Assembly: GCF_040054535.1 (NCBI RefSeq)
Contig: NC_090781.1
Span: forward strand, 8,912,982 to 8,976,981
DNA from: Antennarius striatus
Taxonomy: Eukaryota; Chordata; Actinopteri; Lophiiformes; Antennariidae
DNA length: 64,000 nt
Direction of reading: 5' to 3'
This document shows positions 48,441 through 59,392 of the stretch, piece after piece. Made by a program: the position numbers and the translations under genes. How positions within the stretch are numbered: the first letter of the stretch is position 1; every line of letters starts with the position of its first letter. Under the pieces are notes generated by a model that saw nothing but the letters and a program-made list of their open reading frames with translations, was not told the origin of the DNA and did not search any database.

Positions 48441-49421
48441 CTAGTTTATTGCTTTCCCTTCTGAGGTTCCTTGGATTGACAAAGACACGTTCTCCACCAT
48501 AGAACTGAATTTTTCCTTGAACTCCCGACACAGAAAGATGTAAAGAAGCGGGTTCATGCAGATGTTGGTGGAGGCAAACCACAGACAGAATTCCTTGATG
48601 AACCTGGCCCCTAGGTGCAAGCAGGCCGACTTAGCAGACTGGCTGACTTGAAGTGATGTGTACGGAATCCTGAAAATGTGATATGGTCCGAAAGACACAA
48701 AAAACACAATAACAACGAGAAAAACACGTAGCCTGATCCTCTGTTTTCCCTGGTTGTTGTTGCTGCCGGAGTTTCTAAAAGACTGAATGACTTTATTTGT
48801 GATGCAAACATAGGAAACCGTGATGACCACAGTGACGCCCCAGAATAACACATTCAAGTAAATCACGGTGGCCTTGTGGTACTTGATACCAGCAGGTCCT
48901 TTCAGGCCAACGCAGCTGCTGATCTGTGTCATACTACCTGCTGATCTGTTGCTTAAAATGATGTTAGGTAAAGCTGTGCTTCCATAGAGGAGTACCCAGA
49001 CTGCAACCGATGCCAGTTTGCTGAAGATCACTTTGTTCAAGAATAGATTGCTTTGGGGAGCCATGATCCTGAAGAATCGGTCCTGACTTATCAGACCCAG
49101 CAGACAGATACACGCATACTGCGTGCTGTAGAAGATGGGTTTGACATAACATGAAAGGACAAATAAAAACTTTGAAGCCTGCTGCAATTCACCTGCAGCT
49201 GTGATCGGCATGATCAAGGTGATGATGACATCAGCAGCTATGAGGTTTTTCAGGTATACCACAAACGTGGAGGTGGACTCGATGCGCAGGGAGACCCAGG
49301 CGGCCACGCCGTTTAGCAATAGAGCAATGGGGGACATGAGGAAGTAGAGAACAGGAATGGTATTTGAGTTGAATATAAAGCTGACACATTCCGAACTGTT
49401 GGGAGATATTTGGTTGAGCAT
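48441..49421 (-). CDS. P2Y14-like receptor, class A GPCR (326 aa, coding region in one exon)
   Basis: The chosen start is the ATG at 49421, eight bases after a strong acceptor (cttccctTCAG, exon edge 49429). An in-frame ATG further upstream lies in the intron. A matching GTAAGT donor at 50095/50096 marks a 5'-UTR exon. The receptor has seven spans, C91 in TM3, HIFR in TM6 and 'IKEFCLWF' before TM7. Strings such as 'KVIFSKLASVAVW', 'MTQISSCVGLKGPAG' and 'YHIFRIPYT' match human P2Y14 best ('SVSYSKLLSVIVW', 'VTQIKCIELKSELG', 'YHIARIPYT'). In mammals P2Y14 is Gi-coupled and responds to UDP-glucose and UDP. It is more divergent than its two neighbours: DRF instead of DRY (114-116), NPLLY instead of DPxIY, and an unusual TM3 ('KPIFYSTQYACICL'). 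Ligand choice is therefore uncertain. Confidence 0.82.
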   Translation of the reverse strand: MLNQISPNSSECVSFIFNSNTIPVLYFLMSPIALLLNGVAAWVSLRIESTSTFVVYLKNLIAADVIITLIMPITAAGELQQASKFLFVLSCYVKPIFYSTQYACICLLGLISQDRFFRIMAPQSNLFLNKVIFSKLASVAVWVLLYGSTALPNIILSNRSAGSMTQISSCVGLKGPAGIKYHKATVIYLNVLFWGVTVVITVSYVCITNKVIQSFRNSGSNNNQGKQRIRLRVFLVVIVFFVSFGPYHIFRIPYTSLQVSQSAKSACLHLGARFIKEFCLWFASTNICMNPLLYIFLCREFKEKFSSMVENVSLSIQGTSEGKAIN

Positions 49422-50095
49422 CACTGCACCTGAAGGGAAGATATTAGATATACTGATAAAACCCATAATTAAATTGTTCAAAGTTTGTCACTCTGAATTT
49501 AGGGCATGACTTATTTTAGTTCAGATGGAGAATTAATCTAATAGTATTCACAGAGAAAATCTACAGATGCTAAAAAAATTGTCATCAATCTTTGTGGCTT
49601 TTCATTTTCTTTCAGTTTTGTTCCACACAATGTTGTTTAATAAATGTTCTACTCAGGAAGACATGACCAAACAAACTTGTGCTGGTTTTTCTGTCTTTTC
49701 GTATTTAATTTTTAGACTTAGTCATGAAAGGAAATAGAAATAAACATACAAATACAAATTATATAGCAAATAAGTCAGGTTTCTCCAGGCTTCCTCATCT
49801 TTAACGGGGTTGTTTTCGTCTGAACTAACTTTGCAAAATAGATTGAAAATTCTCTTTCTTCTTTAAAAGACGTAGGAGCTGAAGAATTCTTTCAAATTCA
49901 AATCCAAACTGTTTCTTACAGTAAAGCAAACATTTTTTGTTTTACAGTGCATGCTTTATTTTTAATATTCTGTTTTATCATTTTCATGCAAACACAGCAA
50001 TATCCTTAACTGCATTATCGAGTATTATTTAAGGTGCATCACTAATGAAACAAAACATAATGAGGCAAATAAAACTCGTGCTGATCATGACTTAC

Positions 50096-50200
50096 ATTTG
50101 ATTCGTTCTCTTCTCGGACAGAAAGCAGCAGAATGGACTTGTGTTACGATGCTCGAAGGTAGCAGGTCTCAATAAAGGTTGTTGATTTTCCTAGCAAACA
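50096..50200 (-). other. Likely untranslated first exon of the p2ry14-like gene
   Basis: A consensus donor (GTAAGT on the minus strand at 50095-50090) follows '...gagaacgaatcaaat'. It pairs with the acceptor at 49430 over a 0.67-kb intron. The 5' edge of the exon is unknown. Confidence 0.45.
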
Positions 50201-50587
50201 AATCAACATTCCATCGATACTAAGACTGGCACTTTTACAGGATGTATGCAAAAATATTGAAAACTTGTCAGACATCACACACCCAGTCTATAACCAGATC
50301 GCTGCTGTTTGCAGAGAAGAGAGGAAACATCCAGAGCTGGTTGGACCTGATGTTTCATGTGAGCTGTGAACAGAACACGTGTCCATCATGTTGATGGTCC
50401 TTTAACTCTGAGCAGCACAACATTTTTCTCCTCACTTATCAATTTTTACTATGATTGCTGGGCTGCTAATACAGAAACCTCCCCATGATGCAGTCTGGGA
50501 AACGCTGACTGTTACAATCTGATATCACTATCTGATTACCACCACCAGTAGGCCAATATCTGTACACCTACCTGAGCAATTTATTGG

Positions 50588-52078
50588 ATGACAACGCCAA
50601 AGATGCCACAGAGACAATTACACTCTTCGGGGCCTGCTCTAGCAATCGCCTCAATCAGCATTGAAGGCTTCCCTAGATGCAAGGCAGACATGCTAGCGAC
50701 AGTTGTGAAATGCTTTTACATTGTGTGCATCCAGGAAACCCACATCGGCCCTGATCAACACCAACACACCCTGCCCGGAATGAAGCTGGTGGTGGAGATC
50801 CGTCACAGACAGTATGGATCAGCTATATTCAGCAGATCAAACCTCACAATCCATAGGTCTGAACCCACATCACCGAAGGGCAAATGGAAACCATCACAAT
50901 GGCCCTCCCAAATGTTTCTGTCACATCAGTGTATAACCCCCAACAAAACCCATTCACCTACACCGAACTGCCAAATAGATGCATGAGGAAATTCCACATC
51001 AGCATCTTTGACTTCAATGCCCATAGCACATTTGGGGCTATAAAGAAAACCCTGATCCATGACGCCAATCTGCTGAAATCCTTCCACAGCGCTAAACGGA
51101 AACAAGGATATAACCCAGACCCAAACTAATATCCAGAGCAGGGAAAGAGGTCCTGGACCCCATCCCCCCCACACACAATACTGACCTATCATCATAACCA
51201 CCTGATCCATCCTCCAAGCAACGACCGTCCCATTCCGTAGAAGGTTCAACCTGCAGAAAGCTGACGGGCTGTCGTACCAACAGGAGATGGAAGACTTAAT
51301 CCCCAACATCCCACCACACCCCAACCGTTATACCAAGTTTACAGATCAGCTGAAAAGCTCAGCTAGACAAAATATCCCAAGAGGATGCCAGACCGAGTAC
51401 ATGTCCGGCCTGTCAGAAACATCTAGTCAGCTTCTCTAAGCCTACCTTCTCTAATTTTCTAATCATATGGCATACCACAAAGACCCTTTCTACTCCACTA
51501 CCACACAACTCGGAGAGATCTTACTAAACAATGTCAGGGAAGATCGTAAGCAAGTCTGTAAGGAGCTTATAGAAAACAACAACATGATCAACAACAGCAG
51601 GAAGGTGTGGGCCACAATCCGCTGCCTTGGTGCAGACCGTACCACACCACCCACAATGACAACAGTTGCAGTAAACTCAGTTGCAGCACAGCTGGTGTTA
51701 AATGGGCGCAGCCAAATCCGGTGCAGACTCACCGGAGAGCACTGCTGGATAGTGATACCAGACCACGCACAACCAGCAAGCGCCCTCACCAAGTCCTTCG
51801 ACCTAGAAGGACATGAAGGAGGTCTGTGTTTGCTGAAACCTGGGAAAGCAGCAGGAATCGATATACTGGCAGAAATGTTACAGCACCTAGGACCAAAAGC
51901 AAAAACCTGGCTAATAGAAATACTGAACTCAGGCTTGGCAAAGAAAACCATCCTACATGTATGGAGAAAACCCAAGACTGTTGCTATCCCCAAACCCAGA
52001 AAATTCCCATCATCACAAAAAGTTACAGACCGATCTCCCTCCTTTGTATAACGTACAAGCTGTATAAGAGGCTGATTT
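50588..52078 (+). mobile_element. APE-type non-LTR retrotransposon fragment (endonuclease plus start of RT), frameshifted
   Basis: The conceptual protein, read across frames, begins 'ALAIASISIEGFPRCKADML', then 'IQETHIG', 'PGMKLV', 'YGSAIFSR', 'SVYNPQQNPF' and 'DFNAHST': an apurinic-endonuclease domain. Downstream come 'FTDQLKSSARQNIPRG' and, from about 51830, 'KPGKAAGIDILAEMLQHLGP', 'RKPKTVAIPKPRKFPSS' and 'SLLCITYKLYKRLI', the N-terminal RT motifs (0-1) of I/Jockey-type LINEs. The copy has frameshifts near 50880, 51130 and 52020 and several stops, and stops before the catalytic YxDD. It is dead and 3'-truncated, and lies between the p2ry14-like and p2ry12 genes. Confidence 0.75.
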
Positions 52079-52195
52079 GAATTATTACTTCAATTATCTA
52101 TTTATTCTTACCACCTAATGTTCTTGCCATTTTTAAAGCACCGTGTACGTGTAACAAAACAAAACAAGAAACAAGGTCACCAAGTAACCTTAAAT

Positions 52196-53328
52196 CAGTG
52201 GTTCTTAACCTGGGTTCGATCAAACCCTTGGGGTTCGGTGAGTCGGTCTCAGGGGTTCGGCGGAGACGGAGGTCAAGACAAAACACCCGATACAGCATGT
52301 CGGGTGTTTCAAACATACACGAGTCACTTTGTACGTTTGACACATCGTGTCAATTCGTGGTGACACGGCCCCCTCTAGCATCACTGGCTGCAGGTGATCA
52401 CGTGACGCTACATCGATTAGCCTACCTGTGCTACATGGGATTTTGCGCACTCAGTAGTCCATTTATGATGGTACGTCATCTGATTGCTTTCTTAATATTT
52501 TAATTCATGGTAACTATGTTGAGCAAAAAAGAAAGTGGTCGGACGAATATGTGCAACGTGAATTTATATGTACTGTATAACAGAACGTGATGGGAGTCAG
52601 CGTTATGCATAATTTGCAATGTCATGTTGAGCAACTCTAGTCTCGTCTAATACTGTGTCACTGGCAAAAATAAAGGAACGCTTCCTGAAGCTGCATGGAA
52701 AACAAAGGAAACAGACTTTGCTGTGAAAATGACATCAGAGTAGCACTTGCCAAGGTGAAGCCGCGCATATCTGAACTGGTCTCTCAGTAACAACAGCTGA
52801 AGTCACACTGATTTGCAGGTAGGTCATTTCATGTGAGTTCATGCACTGTCTTGGTTTTGTTCTTTGAAAAATGTGACATTAATGCAGAATTCATTAAAGA
52901 CACTAGTAAAACATATACAGTATTTTCCGCACTATAAGGCGCACATCTAGGCGCACATAAAAGCCTTTAATTTTCTCAATTTCTTGTAATCCAATGTGCT
53001 TTATAAATGAAAAAAAGTTTTAAATAGACCATTCATTGAATATGAGTTCTCAGGTGCGTTTTATAGTCCAGTGTGCTTTATAATCCAGTGCGCTTTATAA
53101 TCCAGTGCGCTTTATGTATGAAAATTTGTATTAAAAATAGGCCATTCATTGAAGGTGCACCTTATAATCCAGTGCACTTTATAATGCAGTGCACCTTACA
53201 GTGCGGAATAGACTGTACTTATGTCTTAAATTTGAAAAAAGAAAAAAAAAATTACTGAAGGAGGGTTCGGTGAGTGAGCATATGAAACCGGCAGGGTTTG
53301 GTACCTCCAACAAGGTTAAGAACCACTG
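52196..53328 (+). mobile_element. hAT (ZBED/Buster-like) transposon remnant with intact 16-bp terminal repeats
   Basis: Ends are CAGTGGTTCTTAACCT (52196-52211) and its exact reverse complement (53313-53328). Flanking 8-mers ccttaaat (52188-52195) and ctttaaat (53329-53336) are a target-site duplication with one mismatch. Around 52515-52720, broken text resembling 'LSKK...ICNVMLSNSSL...KGTLPEAAWK' recalls the BED-finger start of ZBED5-type hAT transposases ('MLSKKRKW...LSNSSLAPAKLRRHFLKLH'). A second element is nested inside it. Non-autonomous now. Confidence 0.85.
52916..53217. mobile_element. TA-flanked MITE nested in the hAT element
   Basis: The left end TACAGTATTTTCCGCACTA and the right end (reversed) TACAGTCTATTCCGCACTG are near-identical inverted repeats that start with TA, as in mariner/Tc1-type MITEs. 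The interior is built from tandem variants of 'gctttataatccagtgc' (19-bp period, about 53060-53200). Because it lies inside the hAT copy it inserted later. Confidence 0.75.
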
Positions 53329-53339
53329 CTTTAAATAGA

Positions 53340-56300
53340 CCGAAATAGAGGCAAGCTCAAGAAAGCCTAAGGAAAGCAACATGAGCTACAGTGAAGCCAC
53401 GCACAGAGAGATCAGTCAATGTCTGTGTATGTGCGAGAGTGGGGCTGGGAATGAGTGATAAATTCCCCTCTTTATTTCTGCCTGAGTTATTTCACATGCA
53501 GGGTTTAGGTCAGTTGAACGTAATCCCGGACTGGTGACAGTGAATATCTATTAGGCTGTTAATAAAGGATGAGACTGTTTATTACTGTAATGAGCGGTGC
53601 CATCGCTTTGGATACACACAGCTCTCAGATCGCTGAGAAGAGCTGAACCTGCTTTTTTTCATCAAAAACCAGACAACAGTTCTGAATTAGTAGTATCTTC
53701 ATCTGCTATGAAACTGGTTATGTGTTCACTATGACGCTGAGGATATGCCTTTTGCAGACAAATGCCAGCTGACTTCAACAGCTTGTTTGGTACTTTCAGT
53801 GTGTAGCTCTGAGTCAGGTCATTACCACACACTGCTGCCGTAGCCTGAACAAACTCCATCTCGAGGGTGACCACGCCCATATCCAGATGGACAATGTAAT
53901 ATGACTCAGGATAGGTCAATTACTTTGTCAATCATTTGTTTTGTTAGGTCACAAACCAAACTGTTCCAAATCTGAGCATATTTGCTGTGGATTTTTCATT
54001 TTTTAATATATTTATTAATACAGGAAACATTTGTTTTCCAGTTTCTATTTGGTAGGGTTAGGTAGGACCACTTGTATGTGTAGAGACCTGAAAAATGTGT
54101 TTTTCATAATAGGACCCCTTGAAGACATTCTAAACAAAAGAAATTTGTAATGGCAACTCAGAAAAGCTTTTTTGCATGGAAGCTGGTTACTTCTGATGGA
54201 TGTTTTCTAATTTCATGACACATATTACCATTCATCTTATCTATCACAAAAAATATATGATTGAGAAAATGAGCAATTTTATAGTTGTTTTATAAATCAA
54301 AGACACAGGAAGTAAAATCTGTAATTCAAGGCAATATAAATACCAAACTTCAAATAAGTAATCTCAAAGTTCTCAAAAATGCATTTAAATATTTGAAATT
54401 TACAGACCCAGAGAGAAGAGACATACTTAATAATATTTAGTTAATGATATACGTAGTAGTATCTGCAGTGACACATCACAGAGAAAGACAGAAAACAAAA
54501 AGGAACTTGTACGCGTTTGTTCTTTCTTTTAAACTATGTTCTCAAGCAGTTTGAAATCAAATACAGAATGGATTTGATGTCGTACGTTTTCTACCTAATT
54601 CGTTTTAATGCCAAGAAGATAAGTGGATGGAAGAATGAATGGATGGATGAACCTTTAGTCTCAACAGGTGCCTTTCTTCATTAGACGCTAGAGGGCAGTA
54701 CAGCATAAAAGTTAAAATTGTTGCTAGATTCCTAAATTTCCTTTCTCCCTGTATTCCTTTCTCCCTACTACATGCCAGGCCATTTGTTTCTTGCTTCAAT
54801 TGATTTATTAATGTGTCTATTTATTCACTTCCTCCCACCATAAGGAATCTTCTCTTTCACTCTGCTATAGGGATCACAAGGAAGTTTAAGAAAGATTTGT
54901 CATGTGTTTCTGTCTGTGGTTGTTGATATTGTCATGCAGGTTTGAAAATCTGGTACTTTACTGAAGTATTAAGGTGATTTTTGTCTACAAACAGCAGTAG
55001 GAATCAGAGAGGAGTGGCAGCAGGTCACAACAGTCCTATGATTCAACAAATGGGGAAGTAAAAGTTTATTAGTTTCCATAAAGTGTGCATTAAAATGACT
55101 TAGGGTCATCATTTTTTGGTGATGAAACAGTAACACACAGTTTCAAGGAGGGTTTCGGAGTCAATGAACGGGTCCAAAAGTCATTGGAGGTTAGAAATTG
55201 ATTCAGGTTATTGCTGCATTGGACCTGAATGTAATAATCTTCAGTGTAAAACATACTTGATTGTGTCATCTGTTTTCTAAAGAGTCACCGGTCCATTTGA
55301 ATTCATCTTTAATGTGAAATCTGATATTCCCAATTTTAACATAACAGTACAGAAGTTATGAAATTCTTGGAATTGCTTCAACCATAAAAATGTACAGAAC
55401 AAAAAAAAATATTTTAAACATGCTGAATACACAGCATATTGTCTTGTTTTTGCATGATTGATCTTTGATTCTTCAAAACTCCAAAACCAAGTTTGTCTTA
55501 CAAACTTGGTTTGTAAGTCAGTAACAGCTAAACAGCTATGGAACAACAGAAAAAGAAATAACCTCAGTAAGAAATCAAATCGAAATCTGATGAGCAAAAT
55601 CTGTCTCAGAAACAGACTCATTGTCATTTTCATTATATATAGCATATAATTAGTAAGATATCTTAAAAAACTGATCAAAAGTAGGCACAGATACTTTTCT
55701 GTTTTTCTTTGCAGTTTTATAAGATATTCAATTAGATATTGTCATATTAGACCTAGAATTATGTCCTACGGGCCTTGAAGCCTGATAGTGTTTTGCAGCA
55801 TTGAAAATATAATTTTCCATTGAAAACCCAACAGAAGCTGAAAAAGAAAAAAAAAAAGCATGCAGTGTGAATATTAACAGCAGTTTTCAATGTAAACAAC
55901 ATACTCAGAAAATGACAACAGTAAAATTAAAAAATAATCAAGAAAACAATACAAGATTGATTAAAAACCCCAACATCAAACTACAAAAGAAATGTAAATA
56001 AAGTGGAAGAACTTCACAGGATGCCTTTTCAGATGAACGTTTTCAGTGGTAATGTTTTCATCTAGAGTTCATGTCTGTTTTCTGTGTCAGATTATTTTTT
56101 ATTGCTATGAATGATAATCAGTATTGTGGCCTTATAAATTAACTTTCACTCAGGGCCAGTTCACAGATGGTTCACTGACCAAGCCACCGTCACTTTCTGC
56201 TTAACAAACACATATCTAATCAAATCTACAGCACTGTTGAGTAATTTTACACTCAGCATCAATTTCTGACTAGAAAGAAACTGATTTGTTCAAACACCTC

Positions 56301-57060
56301 TCAATCCGTTTCGAACAAAATTCTCTTTTCCTTAACACAATATCAAGCCATGAACCAACAACATCCTTCCCCTTTACTCCAAACTGTGTATGCAGGGGGA
56401 TTATCGCCCTCACAAGATAAACTACCAGAGAATGTAAGTTTATTCAAGCAGAGGGATACAGATCCATGAGAAATGCTGCAGCTGCTGTGAGGAGGACAGC
56501 GTTCAAATACCAGGTCATGAAATCATCTGTCAATGATAATTAAAACTTCTTTTTTTCTTTTACTTTTCTCGTTTACTTTTCTTCTATTTCTTGTTATATT
56601 TATATGTATTATGAAATGATTCTGGGTTCAAAAGTGGTGCATACCAAGTACAAACTAAGTGTAGTATTTCATATATCCTGATAAAGGAATCTGGGTTTAG
56701 TATGCAAATAATCGGCACATTTTGTGGAAACCAAACAATAAAACCATCTTGACATCTTTATAGTTTGATGAAAAGCTGCTCCAGAAAATAATGCAGTTTT
56801 AAAAGAAAGAAAGCCATCTGTGAGTGCTGGATTACTCCTGGTAATACCCCCTAACATCGAGCAAATTTTACAAGTTTTTAAAGGCACACTATTGTTGTAA
56901 TTTAGTGTCAATAAGGTTACAAATATGTGTTTTGGCATCCATTGTGGGACAATCTGCAGTTCCAGTTAGGTCCCAGTTATTTGCAGGAAGTAAAAAAAAC
57001 CCAGCTCATCGAATGTTCTGCATTTGTGATCAAATCGTACCTGATCTCCTGACACAACAC
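53340..57060. other. Intergenic between the hAT element and p2ry12
   Basis: Mostly AT-rich without genes. The one segment that looks coding (53662-53919, minus) is listed separately. An inverted repeat lies at 55485-55511 (12-bp arms aaccaagtttgt, 3-base loop). Confidence 0.35.
53662..53919 (-). other. Coding-like segment, possible orphan exon or pseudo-exon
   Basis: An 85-codon minus-strand frame has protein-like composition ('YYIVHLDMGVVTLEMEFVQA', Cys, 'SYTLKVP', Cys) and higher GC than its flanks. A CTGAG edge and an internal GTAATG donor could bound an exon of about 80-90 bases. The pattern of hydrophobic strand, 'xMEFxxATAxVC' and two cysteines loosely recalls cystatin/fetuin-type domains, but I cannot claim homology. 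It is not joined to any exon I can see. Confidence 0.2.
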
Positions 57061-57077
57061 CCACCATCAGACTGGTT

Positions 57078-58418
57078 TCATGTCCCAACTGAGTTGTCCT
57101 TCAGAGGGGTGCTGCCAGTTTCTGTGTCGGACCCACCTCCTCCGAGCCAGCCACACGTTCCAGGGCGCAGGTGCAGTGTCTTAAACAAAGTGGTCCTGAA
57201 GGAATTACAGAGGAAGAAGTAGATGAGAGGGTCCAACAGGGAGTTTAATGACGAGAGGAAGAGTGTGCTTTCCTTCAGCTGAAAGAAGAAGAGTTTGAGT
57301 TTGCAGTCAAAGAGGACACCCCGGGTCTGGCTCATGGTGTACGGCACACGGGCAAAGTGAAATGGCACAAAGCACACAAAGAACACCGCCAGAACCAGAA
57401 ACACATTAGCACTCATCTTCCGTTTGGCCTGGTCGGGCTTCTGACCTGATACCCCACTTGTTGATGATTGCTTTCTCCTTCCAGCAGTGTTGGCTTTGGT
57501 CCGGGAGTAGGATCTGTACAGCTCTTTGGTGATTAGTGAGTAGCAGACTATCACAGTCACCAGATTGCCCCAGAATATAACTTGACAGACATGATTTACC
57601 ACCTCATGCCAGTACAGCCCGGCTTCTGCCTTCAAGTCGCTGCACTTGAAGTGCGGCGAAGACGGGGTTTTGTGTGTCAGGATCACATTGGGCAGACAAA
57701 GAAGAAGTAGGAAGGTCCATATGGCTCCGGAAAGGAGCTTCCGTCGAGCCAGACGGGCTGCTGTGGTCCCTCTGAAGGGCTTCAGGGTCTTTCTGCAGCG
57801 ATCGATGCTGATGAGGCCGAAGAAGAGAATGCTGATGTACATCGTCAGGTAGAAGAGCACGGAAGAAACCCGGCACACAAATATGCGAAGCCCAGTTGAA
57901 GCCATGTTGGAATCCGATAACACCTAGAGAAACAGAGTTTGGAAATGTTCATATTCAACCTGGAAACTTAGCTAAAACACCTCTGGACCAAATTATTAAC
58001 ATGCCTATAAAAAAAATAGGTTAATGAATTGTAGGTACAAATCAATTTATAACGATTTATCAAAATCTATATCAGCCGCTGATAGGACCTCACCTATGAA
58101 GAGTAAAAATTAATGACAAATAAATTACATCTTAACAAGTAAAAGGTAAAAACAAACCTTGAAAGGGAAGGTAAAAGTCATGATCACATCTGCCACCACG
58201 ATATTCTTCAGGTAAATGATAAAGTGAGACTTGGAGGGGATGCGAAAAAACAGCCACACAGCCATGCCATTGAGGGACAGCCCCAGCAAGAAGAGAAAGG
58301 AGTAGACAACAGGAAAAACCACCGTCTTCAGAACACCGTCACGGGAACATGTGCTGTTGGTGAGGCTGAGATTGCTGGGGAACATGTCAGAAGTTTCGTT
58401 TCGCTCCATGATCGCCAT
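57078..58418 (-). CDS. p2ry12: P2Y12-like ADP receptor, class A GPCR (two coding exons, 368 aa)
   Basis: Exons 58158-58418 and 57078-57923 (GT-AG, phase 0; 1107 bases). The first exon starts right at ATG after a TTTTTCAG acceptor; a second ATG three codons later (58409) is an equally good start. The protein has seven spans and matches human P2Y12 throughout: 'KSHFIIYLKNIVVADVIM', 'ICQVIFWGNLVTVIVCYSL'-type TM5, 'LITKELYRSY', 'FVPFHFARVPYTMSQTRGV', 'LKESTLFLSSLNSLLDPLIY'. In mammals P2Y12 is the Gi-coupled ADP receptor of platelets and microglia. The cysteines corresponding to human C17, C97 and C270 are kept ('STCSRDG', 'IFVCRVSS', 'LFDCKLK'), as is K280 ('LKEST'). Oddities: DRY is DRC, and the third intracellular loop and C-tail are longer and Ser/Gly/Lys-rich. 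Confidence 0.93.
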
Positions 58419-58424
58419 CTGAAA

Positions 58425-59390
58425 AACACAACTGAACTGATGTTGGTGAAATGTCCTCACAAGTGAAGACAGAGAAAAATACATCCATACTTCTCATGTT
58501 TGACATTTTCCACGAAGACATTGAGACATACAGTCAAAATTGTTCACACCTTGCAATAAACTACCTCCAGTATAAAAGAATGTTCGCTGTCTGTATACAA
58601 TTGTGTATACTTACATACAGTATACAGTATGTACCTATATTTATACACTATGTACTTTATATAGTACTTTTTGATTGTTTTACTTTAGTAAAGACAGCTA
58701 AAGATTCGGCAGCTGACCTGGGTGGAGTCCTGTCAGGGTCGCGGTGCAGGTCTATCGCGTCTCACGCTGTGCGACTGCAATCTGACTCTGATTCTCCGTC
58801 TGATCCAATTTCAGTGTTTCAGACAAACGGGAGACACCAGTGTAAATTGGTGGCAAATATGTTGCAAGAGAACTTTCTCTTTTACTTCTTCAGTCCATTT
58901 CCTGTCATGAGGAAGGGCTGTAGACACTCTTGATCTATTTTAAGTGACAGTAAGGGGAGCAGTTTGGTCTGTTTTAGGGGTAGCAAATAGACAAGAAGTT
59001 AGTCAAAATAAAATGACTCACAAACTGCAAAAAGATGAAAGTAAAAGGAGTAAAGTTACAACATCCATCTGATAATACATTTAAAAGATTCAGCTTATTC
59101 TACTAATCTATTGTGGCACAAACCAAATTTAGATTTTCACACTGACAACTTGTCAATTAAAATGCTACAAATAAATATGAAATTCCTCCTTCCATAACAA
59201 ACATCCACAGGTGAGATACTCTTTATTATTATATTTTTGGTAATTATACTTACATATATCCATTTTTTTCTGCAACATGAACTGTGCACTAGATGAGCTA
59301 CAGGAATAAAATCATTTTGCATTCAAAATTTTGGATTATTGCAGAAGCACATTGCATTCTCTACCTCTGAACTTGTAATTCCTTCTGACA
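58425..59390. other. Upstream flank of p2ry12
   Basis: The untranslated first exon of p2ry12 should lie here. A minus-strand donor 'CACCCAG/GTCAGC' near 58718 is a candidate. No other feature recognised. Confidence 0.3.
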
Positions 59391-59392
59391 TT

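Noticed and set aside
49422-49481. Upstream in-frame ATG giving a longer P2Y14-like protein
   Set aside because: A strong splice acceptor lies between it and the ATG at 49421, so the upstream part is intron.
51490-51993. 167-codon antisense frame over the APE-type LINE
   Set aside because: Shadow of the RT/endonuclease coding strand.
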